Below are positions 41,561 to 49,092 of a DNA stretch of 64,000 bases, in pieces. The translations under genes were made by a program, and so were the position numbers. Below the pieces are notes generated by a model. It was given only the letters and a program-made list of their open reading frames with translations. It had not been told where the DNA came from and ran no database searches. Positions within the stretch are counted from its first letter, which is position 1. Each line of letters starts with the position of its first letter. Source of the stretch: Streptomyces sp. NBC_00659 (GTDB taxonomy: Bacteria > Actinomycetota > Actinomycetes > Streptomycetales > Streptomycetaceae); contig NZ_CP109031.1 in NCBI RefSeq assembly GCF_036226925.1, positions 6,200,001 to 6,264,000 on the forward strand, given 5' to 3'.

Positions 41561-43756
41561 GTGACAGCAGCAACGCACTCCACCCTCTTCCCGCAGGTTC
41601 CGGACACGGCCGACGCGGTGCTCGACGGGCTCGACCCCGAGCAGCGCGCGGTCGCGACCGCCCTGCACGGTCCGGTGTGCGTGCTGGCGGGAGCCGGCAC
41701 GGGCAAGACGCGGGCGATCACCCACCGCATCGCCTACGGGGTGCGCGCAGGGATCCTCCAGCCCTCCAGCGTGCTCGCGGTCACCTTCACCAACCGGGCC
41801 GCGGGAGAGATGCGCGGACGGCTGCGCCAGCTCGGCGCCGGAGGAGTCCAGGCCCGCACCTTCCACTCGGCCGCGCTGCGCCAGCTCCAGTACTTCTGGC
41901 CGAAAGCCGTCGGTGGCGGACTGCCCCGGCTCGTGGACCGCAAGATCCAGCTCGTCGCGGACGCGGCGGCCGCCTGCCGCATCCGCCTCGACCGGGGAGA
42001 GCTGCGGGACGTCACGGGCGAGATCGAGTGGTGCAAGGTCACCCAGACCATCCCCGCCGACTACGCCGCGGCCGCTGCCCGCGCCGGACGCGAAGCCCCC
42101 CGGGACCCGGCCGAGACCGCCAAGATCTACTCGGCGTACGAGGACCTCAAGCGTGACCGCGCGGTCATCGACTTCGAGGACGTCCTGCTGCTCACGGTCG
42201 CCATCCTCCAGGACCGGCACGACATCGCCGAGCAGGTCCGCTCCCAGTACCAGCACTTCGTGGTCGACGAGTACCAGGACGTCAGCCCGCTCCAACAGCG
42301 CCTCCTGGAGCTGTGGCTCGGCGAGCGGGACAGCCTCTGCGTGGTGGGCGACGCCAGCCAGACGATCTACTCGTTCACCGGTGCAACCCCCGACCACCTT
42401 CTCGACTTCCGTACCCGCCATCCCGGAGCCACCGTCGTCAAGCTCGTCCGCGACTACCGCTCCTCGCCCCAGGTCGTCCACCTGGCCAACGGACTGCTGT
42501 CCCAGGCCCGCGGCCGGGCCGCCGAGCACCGTCTCGAACTGATCTCCCAGCGGCCCCCGGGCGCCGAGCCCGTCTACGCCGAGTACACGGACGAGCCCAC
42601 CGAGGCCGAGGGCGCCGCACGCCGCATCCGCGATCTCATCGCCTCGGGCGTCCCCGTCGGCGAGATCGCGATCCTGTTCCGCACGAACTCCCAGTCCGAG
42701 ACCTACGAACAGGCGCTCGCCGACGCGGGTGTGTCCTACCAGTTGCGCGGCGCCGAGCGGTTCTTCGACCGCCCCGAGGTGCGCAAGGCGGGTGCGGCCC
42801 TGCGCGCCGCGGCCCGTTTCGGCGGCAACGACTCGCTCCTCGACGACGCCGTCGACCTGCCGTCGCAGGTCCGTGCCGTGCTCTCGGGAGAGGGCTGGAC
42901 CGGTAAGCCCCCGGCGGGCTCCGGCGCGGTCAGAGAGCGCTGGGAGTCGCTGGCCGCCCTGGTGAACCTCGCGCAGGACTTCGCGATCGCCAAGCCCGGC
43001 GCGACGCTCGGCGACCTGGTGGCCGAACTCGACGAACGCGCGAGTGCCCAGCACGCCCCGACCGTGCAGGGTGTCACCCTCGCCTCCCTGCACTCCTCCA
43101 AGGGACTGGAGTGGGACGTCGTCTTCCTGGTGGGGGTCGCCGAGGGCATGATGCCGATCACCTACGCAAAGACCGAAGAACAGATCGAGGAGGAGCGCCG
43201 CCTGCTCTACGTCGGTGTCACCCGCGCCAGAGAGCACCTCTTCGTCTCCTGGGCGCTCGCCCGCTCGCCCGGAGGCCGCGCGGGCCGGCGCCCCAGCCGG
43301 TTCCTCGACGGTCTGCGTCCCGGCTCCGTCGCCATGGCGGGCGGTCGCGCCGGCGCCGTCGGCGGCGGTATCGAGCGCGGCGCCGCGAGAACAGGCCTCG
43401 TCGCAGAACGGCGTACGAGCCGCAGCCCCGCGCGCTGCCGGGTGTGCGGCCGCACGCTCACCGACGCAGGCGAGATGAAGCTGATGCGCTGCGACGGCTG
43501 CCCCTCCGACATGGACGAGGGTCTCTACGAGCGGCTGCGCGAGTGGCGCGCGGTGCAGGCGGAGCGCAGCGGGCAGCCCGCGTTCTGCGTCTTCACCGAC
43601 AGGACACTGATGGCGATCGCGGAGACCGCGCCGGACGACGAGGGCGAGCTCGCTCGCATCCCCGGCGTCGGTGTCCGCAAACTGAACCGTTTTGGAGCCG
43701 ACGTTCTGGCCATCTGTGCAGGTCGGGAGGTCGCGGAACACGGTGAGGGCAACTGA
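41561..43756 (+). CDS. uvrD2: ATP-dependent DNA helicase UvrD2
   Basis: 731 residues. SF1A motor: GAGTGKTRAI (Walker A), DEYQDVSPLQQ (motif II), VGDASQTIYSFTGA (III) and HSSKGLEWD (V). After the motor come four cysteines in CRVCGRTLTDAGEMKLMRCDGC (about 625-650), the tetracysteine linker typical of UvrD2, and an HRDC domain (about 660-730: PAFCVFTDRTLMAIAE...IPGVGVRKLNRFG). In mycobacteria UvrD2 is an essential 3'-5' helicase. GTG at 41561 is chosen by family alignment. Its position between mrx1 and whiB7/wblC is conserved. Confidence 0.95.
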   Translation: MTAATHSTLFPQVPDTADAVLDGLDPEQRAVATALHGPVCVLAGAGTGKTRAITHRIAYGVRAGILQPSSVLAVTFTNRAAGEMRGRLRQLGAGGVQARTFHSAALRQLQYFWPKAVGGGLPRLVDRKIQLVADAAAACRIRLDRGELRDVTGEIEWCKVTQTIPADYAAAAARAGREAPRDPAETAKIYSAYEDLKRDRAVIDFEDVLLLTVAILQDRHDIAEQVRSQYQHFVVDEYQDVSPLQQRLLELWLGERDSLCVVGDASQTIYSFTGATPDHLLDFRTRHPGATVVKLVRDYRSSPQVVHLANGLLSQARGRAAEHRLELISQRPPGAEPVYAEYTDEPTEAEGAARRIRDLIASGVPVGEIAILFRTNSQSETYEQALADAGVSYQLRGAERFFDRPEVRKAGAALRAAARFGGNDSLLDDAVDLPSQVRAVLSGEGWTGKPPAGSGAVRERWESLAALVNLAQDFAIAKPGATLGDLVAELDERASAQHAPTVQGVTLASLHSSKGLEWDVVFLVGVAEGMMPITYAKTEEQIEEERRLLYVGVTRAREHLFVSWALARSPGGRAGRRPSRFLDGLRPGSVAMAGGRAGAVGGGIERGAARTGLVAERRTSRSPARCRVCGRTLTDAGEMKLMRCDGCPSDMDEGLYERLREWRAVQAERSGQPAFCVFTDRTLMAIAETAPDDEGELARIPGVGVRKLNRFGADVLAICAGREVAEHGEGN

Positions 43757-43779
43757 TTCAAACTCGTCGGGAAAATAGT

Positions 43780-43809
43780 TTGCGCATGCCCCGGCAATCC
43801 CCATAGGTT
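43780..43809 (+). promoter_or_regulatory. wblC promoter with AT-rich upstream box
   Basis: TTGCGC (43780-43785), an 18-base spacer and TAGGTT (43804-43809). GAAAATAG sits just upstream of the -35. WhiB7/WblC proteins bind AT-rich sequence at exactly this place with their AT-hook, so autoregulation is likely. Confidence 0.65.
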
Positions 43810-43920
43810 CTTAACCACGGCAGCAGCGGCCTTCTCGAAGGCCCTGGTTCCGTGCTGTACTTAATATCCGTCGGATCGGTTCGCCCCGGTCCCCCAAGAC
43901 GCCGAGAGGAGGCGATTCCA

Positions 43921-44247
43921 GTGATCAGCATCGACACCAGCTTCATCAACACCGTGAAAATGACCGATCCCTCGGTCGTCGTCTCCATGTGCCCGCTCGG
44001 CGTCTCGAACCTGGGTACCGGTCTGTCCGGCATTCCTGCCGTCCGGCCGGCGTCCTCCCTGTCTCTCACGGGTCTTCCCGTCCGTGAGCGCAATGAGCGA
44101 CCGATTCAGGCACTGGAAGCGGCAGTAGTGGCAGAAGCACATGCCTATGCCTTTGCGGCAGCCGGTGCCGGATCCCTGAAGCAGACGCAGCAGCACCACA
44201 CGATGTGGGCCTTCCGTGGGCCTGAACCCTGGAGTGATCCAGCCTGA
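43921..44247 (+). CDS. Upstream ORF of wblC, 108 aa
   Basis: GTG at 43921 with GAGAGGAGG seven bases upstream, a strong ribosome site. The product starts MISIDTSFINTVKMTDPSVVV and ends in MWAFRGPEPWSDPA. It has no domain, and codon use is less biased than in neighbouring genes, which fits a sequence read for its translation rather than its product. The stop codon lies inside a 7-bp hairpin 25 bases before an intrinsic terminator. When translation slows, the RNA should refold and let polymerase reach wblC. Identification rests on position and structure; the peptide itself was not compared with others. Confidence 0.7.
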   Translation: MISIDTSFINTVKMTDPSVVVSMCPLGVSNLGTGLSGIPAVRPASSLSLTGLPVRERNERPIQALEAAVVAEAHAYAFAAAGAGSLKQTQQHHTMWAFRGPEPWSDPA

Positions 44248-44271
44248 TCCACCATCAGGCCGGCGCCTTCA

Positions 44272-44304
44272 GGGCCGCGGAACCCCACCCGGGATCCGCG
44301 GCCC
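44272..44304 (+). terminator. Attenuator terminator in the wblC leader
   Basis: Stem GGGCCGCGGA / TCCGCGGCCC (10 bp, perfect), 13-nt loop, followed by TTCTGTTTGT, a real T-rich tract that is rare in this genome. It lies 119 bases before the wblC start. Confidence 0.8.
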
Positions 44305-44423
44305 TTCTGTTTGTCCCCGACCGGGGACGGCAGAGCGAAGGGGCCTCGGGACAAGAAAAGAACCCGGTACCAGCCGCCAACCGGCCGACCCCGGCCGGCA
44401 CGACCAGACGAGGAAGACGAACC

Positions 44424-44792
44424 GTGCAACTCGAAGCGCACGCCCCGTCCGTACCGCCTTCCGAAACGATCCCCCCGCCCGGCCTCACGGAGGACTCCAC
44501 CTTGATCCCCCTCACCGCGCTCACCGCGCTCGACGACGCCATCGAGAACCTCGGCGTGCCCGTCCCCTGCCGTTCCTACGACCCGGAGGTCTTCTTCGCC
44601 GAGTCGCCGGCCGATGTCGAGTACGCCAAGTCCCTCTGCCGCACCTGCCCGCTGATGGAGGCCTGCCTCGCCGGCGCCAAGGAGCGGCGTGAGCCCTGGG
44701 GCGTCTGGGGTGGCGAGCTCTTCGTCCAGGGTGTTGTCGTGGCCCGCAAGCGGCCGCGTGGCCGCCCGCGCAAGAACCCGGTCGCGGTATGA
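44424..44792 (+). CDS. wblC: WhiB-like transcription factor WblC/WhiB7
   Basis: 122 residues. Four cysteines for the iron-sulfur cluster (Cys49, Cys72, Cys75, Cys81, with CxxCxxxxxC), the turn motif WGVWGG (92-97) and the C-terminal AT-hook RGRPRK (112-117), diagnostic of the WhiB7/WblC class. It binds the primary sigma factor and activates genes for intrinsic resistance to translation inhibitors. GTG at 44424 follows GAGGAAGACG. Expression is probably controlled by the leader described at 43816-44423. The stop overlaps the next ATG. Confidence 0.95.
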   Translation: MQLEAHAPSVPPSETIPPPGLTEDSTLIPLTALTALDDAIENLGVPVPCRSYDPEVFFAESPADVEYAKSLCRTCPLMEACLAGAKERREPWGVWGGELFVQGVVVARKRPRGRPRKNPVAV

Positions 44793-45112
44793 ACATCCGA
44801 GGAACGATCGACCGCCCCCTGACGCACGACCCCAAGAAGCAGGCCCCGATGAAGCCGTTCACGAGCGAGCCCGCAGGCTCCGCGACCCCAGACTTCGCCA
44901 GCACCGGCGCGAACGACTCGCGCCAGAACAGGACCCGAGAGATGCAACTCATCCCAGAAGCCTTGGCTCGTGCGCATATGCACGAGCGACTGCACCAGGC
45001 CGAGCAGGAACGCCGGGCCATGCGCCTCGTGACCGCTCGCCGCATGCAGCGCAGGGCCGAGCGCGCTTCGATGCGAGCCCGGCGCGCGCTGGCCATGGCG
45101 GTCATGCAGTAA
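44789..45112 (+). CDS. Small basic protein downstream of wblC
   Basis: 107 residues if it begins at the ATG overlapping the wblC stop (ATGA). A second possible start at 44942 (MQLIPEALARAHMHERLHQ), after GGACCCGAGAG, gives 56 residues. That C-terminal part is a single Arg-rich amphipathic helix (RLVTARRMQRRAERASMRARRALAMAVMQ) and is the part I recognise as recurring after wblC in Streptomyces. The first 50 residues look unstructured. Function unknown; nucleic-acid or membrane association is possible given the charge. It is followed by a strong terminator, so wblC and this gene form one unit. Confidence 0.7.
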   Translation: MNIRGTIDRPLTHDPKKQAPMKPFTSEPAGSATPDFASTGANDSRQNRTREMQLIPEALARAHMHERLHQAEQERRAMRLVTARRMQRRAERASMRARRALAMAVMQ

Positions 45113-45168
45113 TCGACGCACGCCGTCGTAGCAGCCGTTGCAGTCGCAGCACACACAGGCAGGAAAGC

Positions 45169-45204
45169 CCGCGGGGGCCGGTCCGAACGGACCGGCCCCC
45201 GCGG
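45169..45204 (+). terminator. Intrinsic terminator of the wblC unit
   Basis: 17-bp perfect stem CCGCGGGGGCCGGTCCG / CGGACCGGCCCCCGCGG with a minimal AA loop. Confidence 0.85.
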
Positions 45205-45251
45205 TGCGTTGCACCGCGCGAACCGCCCGCCGCGGCGATATCGTCGCCCGA

Positions 45252-45476
45252 GTGACGAGTCTTCCCGAAGACAGTGACAGCACCGGCCCCGCATCGAAGC
45301 CCGACGCCGACGAAGCCGAGAAGATCGTGTGCGCCCACTGCGGCACCACGGCCACCGGCCCCCGGCCGACGTGGACCTGTTCCGTCGAGAACGGCACCCG
45401 CCACTACTTCTGCGACGACTGCGCCCGCAGCAACCTCAGAGCGATCGAGGGCCGTCTCGACTCGGCCTGGTGGTAG
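45252..45476 (+). CDS. Small zinc-ribbon-like protein, 74 aa
   Basis: 74 residues. An acidic N-terminus (LPEDSDSTGPASKPDADEAEK) is followed by IVCAHCGTT and later WTCSVENGTRHYFCDDCARSNLRAIEGRLDSAWW. Two CxxC pairs plus a lone Cys suggest a treble-clef or zinc-ribbon fold. Function unknown. No ribosome site precedes the GTG; a TATCGT box seven bases upstream would fit a leaderless mRNA. It is convergent with the ABC1 kinase gene. Confidence 0.7.
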   Translation: MTSLPEDSDSTGPASKPDADEAEKIVCAHCGTTATGPRPTWTCSVENGTRHYFCDDCARSNLRAIEGRLDSAWW

Positions 45477-45560
45477 CCGGACCCGACGACCCTCCCACCC
45501 CGCCGGCCGGGCCCGACGGCCGCTCCTTCCGCCCCGGCCGGTCCGCGGCGGGACGCGGAC

Positions 45561-46967
45561 TCACGCCTCGGCGGCCGCCACTTCCTCGCCCAGCACCTCG
45601 ACCTCCAGCACCTCGGCTCCCAGGTCCTGGGCCTCCAGGTCCTCCTCCGGCACGAACCCCGGCAGCCACTCCTCCAGTTCGTCGCGCAGCCTGACCGTCG
45701 CGCCGAGCTGGCACAGGACACCTATGGTGCTGAGGGTCACCCGGTGTATGAGGAGATACGCGGGCGGCAGGTTCAACTGCCTGCCCAACTGATGGGCGGG
45801 GGAGCGCGGGTCGGCGATGCGGGCGGCCTGGTTGCGCATCCAGCCTCGGGTGAAGGTGAACTCCTCCACCTCGGCCGGTTCGATGATCGGCAGCAGATAG
45901 TCCAGGACCGCGTCGGGTGCGAGGTCTATCGACTCCTTGACGAAGCCTTCCTCACAGAGCAGTTCGTAGACCGACTCGGCGTCGCCGTCCAAGGTCATCC
46001 GGAGGGAATCGCCGATCGGCTGGGGCAGGCCGCCGGGAAGCCGGTCCACCGTGCCGAAGTCCAGGACACCCAGTCGCCAGCCGCCCTCCCCGTCCGGCAG
46101 GAGACGGAAGTTGCCCGGGTGCGGATCGGCGTGCAGCAGGCCGGTGCGCGCCGGGCCCGAGAAGAGGAACCGGGCCAGCAACTGGCCGGCGCGGTCCCGC
46201 TGTTCCGGCGTGCCGTCGGTGATCACCTCCGACAGCGGCACACCGTCGATCCACTCCGTCACCAGGACCTGCTCGCACTGGTGGACCACCGCGGGCACCA
46301 GCACGTCCGGGTCGTCCGCGAACTCCTCGGCGTGCGCTGCCTGGGCCTGCGCCTCCAGGCCGTAGTCGAGTTCCTCGGAGACCCGGTCGCGCAGCTCCGT
46401 GATGAGCGGCTTGATGTCCATTCCGGGGATCAGGGGCCCCAGGAGCCGGGCGAATCGGCTGAGTTGGGTCAGGTCGGACAGAAGGGCCTCGCCCGCCCCC
46501 GGATACTGCACCTTGACGGCGACCTCACGTCCGTCGTGCCACACCGCCCGGTGCACCTGGCCGATCGAGGCGGCCGCCGACGGCTTGTCCTCGAACTCCA
46601 CGAACAGCTCGGCCCAGTCCGCGCCGAGCCGCTCCTCCAGAACGGAGTGGACCGTGCGCGTCGGCATGGGAGGTGCCGCGTCCTGGAGTTTCGTCAGCGC
46701 CGCACGGTAAGGGCCCGCGATCTCCTCCGGCAGCGCCGACTCGAACACGGACATTGCCTGCCCGAACTTCATCGCACCGCCCTTCAGCTCTCCGAGGACC
46801 TTGAAGAGCTGTTCGGCCGTGCGCTGCTGGAGTTCGCGGCCCACGATCTCCGCCGACTTCCCGCCGATCCGCTTCCCGAGTCCCCAGGTCGCCCGCCCGG
46901 CGAAGCCGAGTGGCAGCGCGGCCAGTTTGGCAGTCCGGGTGACTGCCTTCCGGGGAAGATCAGACAT
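45561..46967 (-). CDS. ABC1/AarF family atypical kinase
   Basis: 468 residues. The ABC1 signatures are all present: KxGQ motif (KFGQAMS), AAxSIGQVHRA with Ala-rich loop, VAVKVQYPG with the catalytic Lys, ELDYGLEA, HADPHPGNF as catalytic loop and VLDFGTV as metal-binding DFG. A variable acidic tail ends the protein. ABC1 kinases act in quinone or lipid metabolism; actinobacteria lack ubiquinone, so the substrate may be menaquinone-related or lipid. ATG at 46967 has GGAGGGCGC directly upstream. It overlaps the end of the E1-like gene by eight bases, so the two are co-translated. The mycobacterial homologue Rv3197 is next to whiB7. Confidence 0.92.
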   Translation of the reverse strand: MSDLPRKAVTRTAKLAALPLGFAGRATWGLGKRIGGKSAEIVGRELQQRTAEQLFKVLGELKGGAMKFGQAMSVFESALPEEIAGPYRAALTKLQDAAPPMPTRTVHSVLEERLGADWAELFVEFEDKPSAAASIGQVHRAVWHDGREVAVKVQYPGAGEALLSDLTQLSRFARLLGPLIPGMDIKPLITELRDRVSEELDYGLEAQAQAAHAEEFADDPDVLVPAVVHQCEQVLVTEWIDGVPLSEVITDGTPEQRDRAGQLLARFLFSGPARTGLLHADPHPGNFRLLPDGEGGWRLGVLDFGTVDRLPGGLPQPIGDSLRMTLDGDAESVYELLCEEGFVKESIDLAPDAVLDYLLPIIEPAEVEEFTFTRGWMRNQAARIADPRSPAHQLGRQLNLPPAYLLIHRVTLSTIGVLCQLGATVRLRDELEEWLPGFVPEEDLEAQDLGAEVLEVEVLGEEVAAAEA

Positions 46968-48150
46968 GCGCCCTCCAGGTCCCAGCAAGCTGTGCCGCGT
47001 GCGGCTGTCGCCCTGACATTGTTGCGTGTGCTTCGCCGTCCTCGGGGGTTCGCTCACCATTTGTTTTCGCAGCGGTGCCGCAGGAGCAGGCGGGGTGCGC
47101 CCGGACCTGTGTCGACCGCCACTCGCATCCGGGCAGTGACGCCTCCCAGCGGGCCCCCGTGCAGGCGGGCGGATCCCCGTCCAGGAAGGTGAGCGCGTGG
47201 CTCGCGGAGAGTCCGGCGACCACCGCGGACAGGGCGAGATCGCACGCCGCCACCCGGCGCTGCCGCCCGGAGCGCCACTGCGCGACCAGCCGCGGCCAGG
47301 TCGGATCCATGTCGGCGCGCCGCTGGTCCAGGCAGCCCGCGCAGCCCGTGTCGCCCGGCAGGACCAGGGGACCCACGACTCCGGTCGCTTCGGCGACCCC
47401 CGCGTAGAGGTGGGGCGTTCCCGAGGCGATCAGGCCCTCGGCCGCGGCGGGGTCCGGCGCGTGGACGGCGAGGCCGTCCCGGGGAGCGAGGATCACGAGG
47501 GACAGTCCGCGCGTCTCCTCCCCCTTGTCGTCCCTGGCGGACGCGCGGGGAGGACGGTCAGGGGCGGCGCGGCGCACCGCCCGCCGGGCGGCTTCCTCCC
47601 GGCGTTCGCCGATGGACTCGACAGGAAGGCCGCCGGGCGCCACGTCCCACGGTTCGACACGGCCGAGGTCACGCACCTCGACCTCGCCCACACCGGCACC
47701 CGCGAGCAGCGCGGCCAGCAGGACCCCCACCCGGCCGGCGCCCCGCACCCGTACGCGCAGGTGGCGGCGGGCGGCCAGGCGCTCGACGGCCCCGCCCGGC
47801 TCGCGAGAGAGAAGGGAGAGGGAGGCGAGGTCCGGCCGCAGCCGGTCCATGACCTCCTTCCTCTCGCGCAGAGCGTCCGCGTTCGGGCCGCCCCCGGTCG
47901 TGTCGTCCAGGAGGCCGGACCCGGCCAGCCGGTCGACCAGCCCGTCCACATGGCCGTCGGGCAGTCCCATCTCGCGTCCCTGCTCGCGCAGCAGCGGCAT
48001 TCCGCGTGTCCCGTCGAGCAGTTCGAGGAAGCTGCCTGTCGCCGTGTCCATCGGGCCCAGCACCATCGCGTGCGCCGGTGTCATCCCGAACTGCACGGTG
48101 TTGAGATCCCGCCAGCCGCGCCGCAGAGCGGGCTTCACGATCGGATGCAT
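46960..48150 (-). CDS. Orphan ThiF/E1-like protein (TOMM cyclodehydratase N-terminal type)
   Basis: 396 residues. The first 90 resemble the winged-helix leader-binding region of cyclodehydratase-type proteins (TVQFGMTPAHAMVLGPMD...FLELLDGTRG). Then comes a Rossmann core VRVRGAGRVGVLLAALLAGAGVGEVEVRDLGRVEPWDVAPGGL typical of ThiF/E1 enzymes, and cysteines CAGC (zinc pair) and CSC near the end. The strand-loop sequence is degenerate at the adenylation site, so activity is doubtful. No precursor peptide or YcaO gene lies near. It overlaps the ABC1 kinase gene, so the pair form an operon. ATG at 48150 has GGGGTAGG close upstream. Function unknown. Confidence 0.78.
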   Translation of the reverse strand: MHPIVKPALRRGWRDLNTVQFGMTPAHAMVLGPMDTATGSFLELLDGTRGMPLLREQGREMGLPDGHVDGLVDRLAGSGLLDDTTGGGPNADALRERKEVMDRLRPDLASLSLLSREPGGAVERLAARRHLRVRVRGAGRVGVLLAALLAGAGVGEVEVRDLGRVEPWDVAPGGLPVESIGERREEAARRAVRRAAPDRPPRASARDDKGEETRGLSLVILAPRDGLAVHAPDPAAAEGLIASGTPHLYAGVAEATGVVGPLVLPGDTGCAGCLDQRRADMDPTWPRLVAQWRSGRQRRVAACDLALSAVVAGLSASHALTFLDGDPPACTGARWEASLPGCEWRSTQVRAHPACSCGTAAKTNGERTPEDGEAHATMSGRQPHAAQLAGTWRAHV

Positions 48151-48367
48151 GACCTACCCCCGTAGACCCGTAGTACGTCCCCGTATGTCCGCGACGCACT
48201 CCCGCAGCGCGGACCGAGTGCCAGCATGCCCGTGCCCGCCGGAACCCGCCGAAAGTTGTCCACAGACGGCACCGTTCGTCGTACGAATCAGACGGGCAGA
48301 GCGCGGATCGGCACCGAACCGTCCCGGGGGCGGGACTTCAGCCATGTGCAGCAGGTAACGTCGGGGC

Positions 48368-48964
48368 GTGCCCGCCGACCCACCGCACAGCGCCGCGACA
48401 TCACAGCGCAGCACGACGAGCCCGCCGCCGAGCGGTTCGGGGGCGAGCGCGATCGAGGTCCGCAGGAGCGCCCGACGGCGCAGAACGGTCTCCGCGTACC
48501 GAGAGGGCGACCGCACCGTCGTCCTCATCCCCGCCCGGATGTCCGAGGCGGAGGAGAAGCGCTGGGTGACCGTCATGCTCGACAAACTGGCCGCCCAGGA
48601 AAACCGACGGGTGCTCGGCGACACCGAGCTGGCCGAACGCGCCGAGCGGCTGTCGGCCCATTACTTCGACGGTCGCGCGCGGCCCAAGTCGGTGCGCTGG
48701 GTCACCAACCAGAACACCCGCTGGGGCTCCTGCACCCCCGCAGAGGGCAGCATCCGTCTGTCGCACCGGTTGCAGGGCATGCCCGAGTACGTCGTCGACT
48801 ACGTCCTCCTCCACGAGCTCGCCCATCTGCTCGTACCCGGTCACGGGCCCCGATTCTGGCGGCTCCTGGAGGCCTATCCGCGCACCGAGCGCGCCCGCGG
48901 CTATCTCGAGGGCGTCGTCGCCGCGGAGCGGCTGCCCCACCTCCCGGCGGGACGCGACGAGTAG
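48368..48964 (+). CDS. M48-like zinc metallopeptidase (YgjP/SprT type)
   Basis: 198 residues. The motif VLLHELAHLLVPGHGPRFW gives HExxH at 149-153 with a third ligand at His159. NQNTRWGSCTPAEGSIRLSHRL upstream is the WGSC signature of the YgjP-like (DUF45) family. The first 30 residues are disordered. No membrane segment is present, so it is cytoplasmic; substrate unknown. TAACGT ends six bases before the GTG, a typical leaderless arrangement. It is divergent from the E1-like gene. Confidence 0.88.
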   Translation: MPADPPHSAATSQRSTTSPPPSGSGASAIEVRRSARRRRTVSAYREGDRTVVLIPARMSEAEEKRWVTVMLDKLAAQENRRVLGDTELAERAERLSAHYFDGRARPKSVRWVTNQNTRWGSCTPAEGSIRLSHRLQGMPEYVVDYVLLHELAHLLVPGHGPRFWRLLEAYPRTERARGYLEGVVAAERLPHLPAGRDE

Positions 48965-49092
48965 GGGCGCGCGGACCGTCCCGTCCGGAGTGCGATTGTG
49001 TACCGGGTCTGTACCGGCTTCGTCCACTTCCGGACTTTGCCGTTAGCCTGGCGCGACGCACTCGCATTCGGGATGGGGGACGGTCGTTACGC

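Larger units (their letters stand above)
43816..44423 (+). promoter_or_regulatory. Long wblC leader with attenuation elements
   Basis: About 600 nt of leader. A 5' hairpin has GGCCTTC-TC-GAAGGCC (43828-43843) inside outer CACGG/CCGTG pairing. An upstream ORF of 108 codons follows, then the hairpin GCCTGAT-CCACC-ATCAGGC (44242-44260), which includes the ORF's stop codon, and then an intrinsic terminator. whiB7/wblC leaders are known to work by upstream-ORF-controlled transcription termination relieved by ribosome-targeting antibiotics. Confidence 0.7.

Noticed and set aside
46960..48150. A RiPP (thiazole/oxazole peptide) biosynthetic cluster
   Set aside because: Only an E1-like protein is present; no YcaO, dehydrogenase or precursor peptide was found on either strand nearby.
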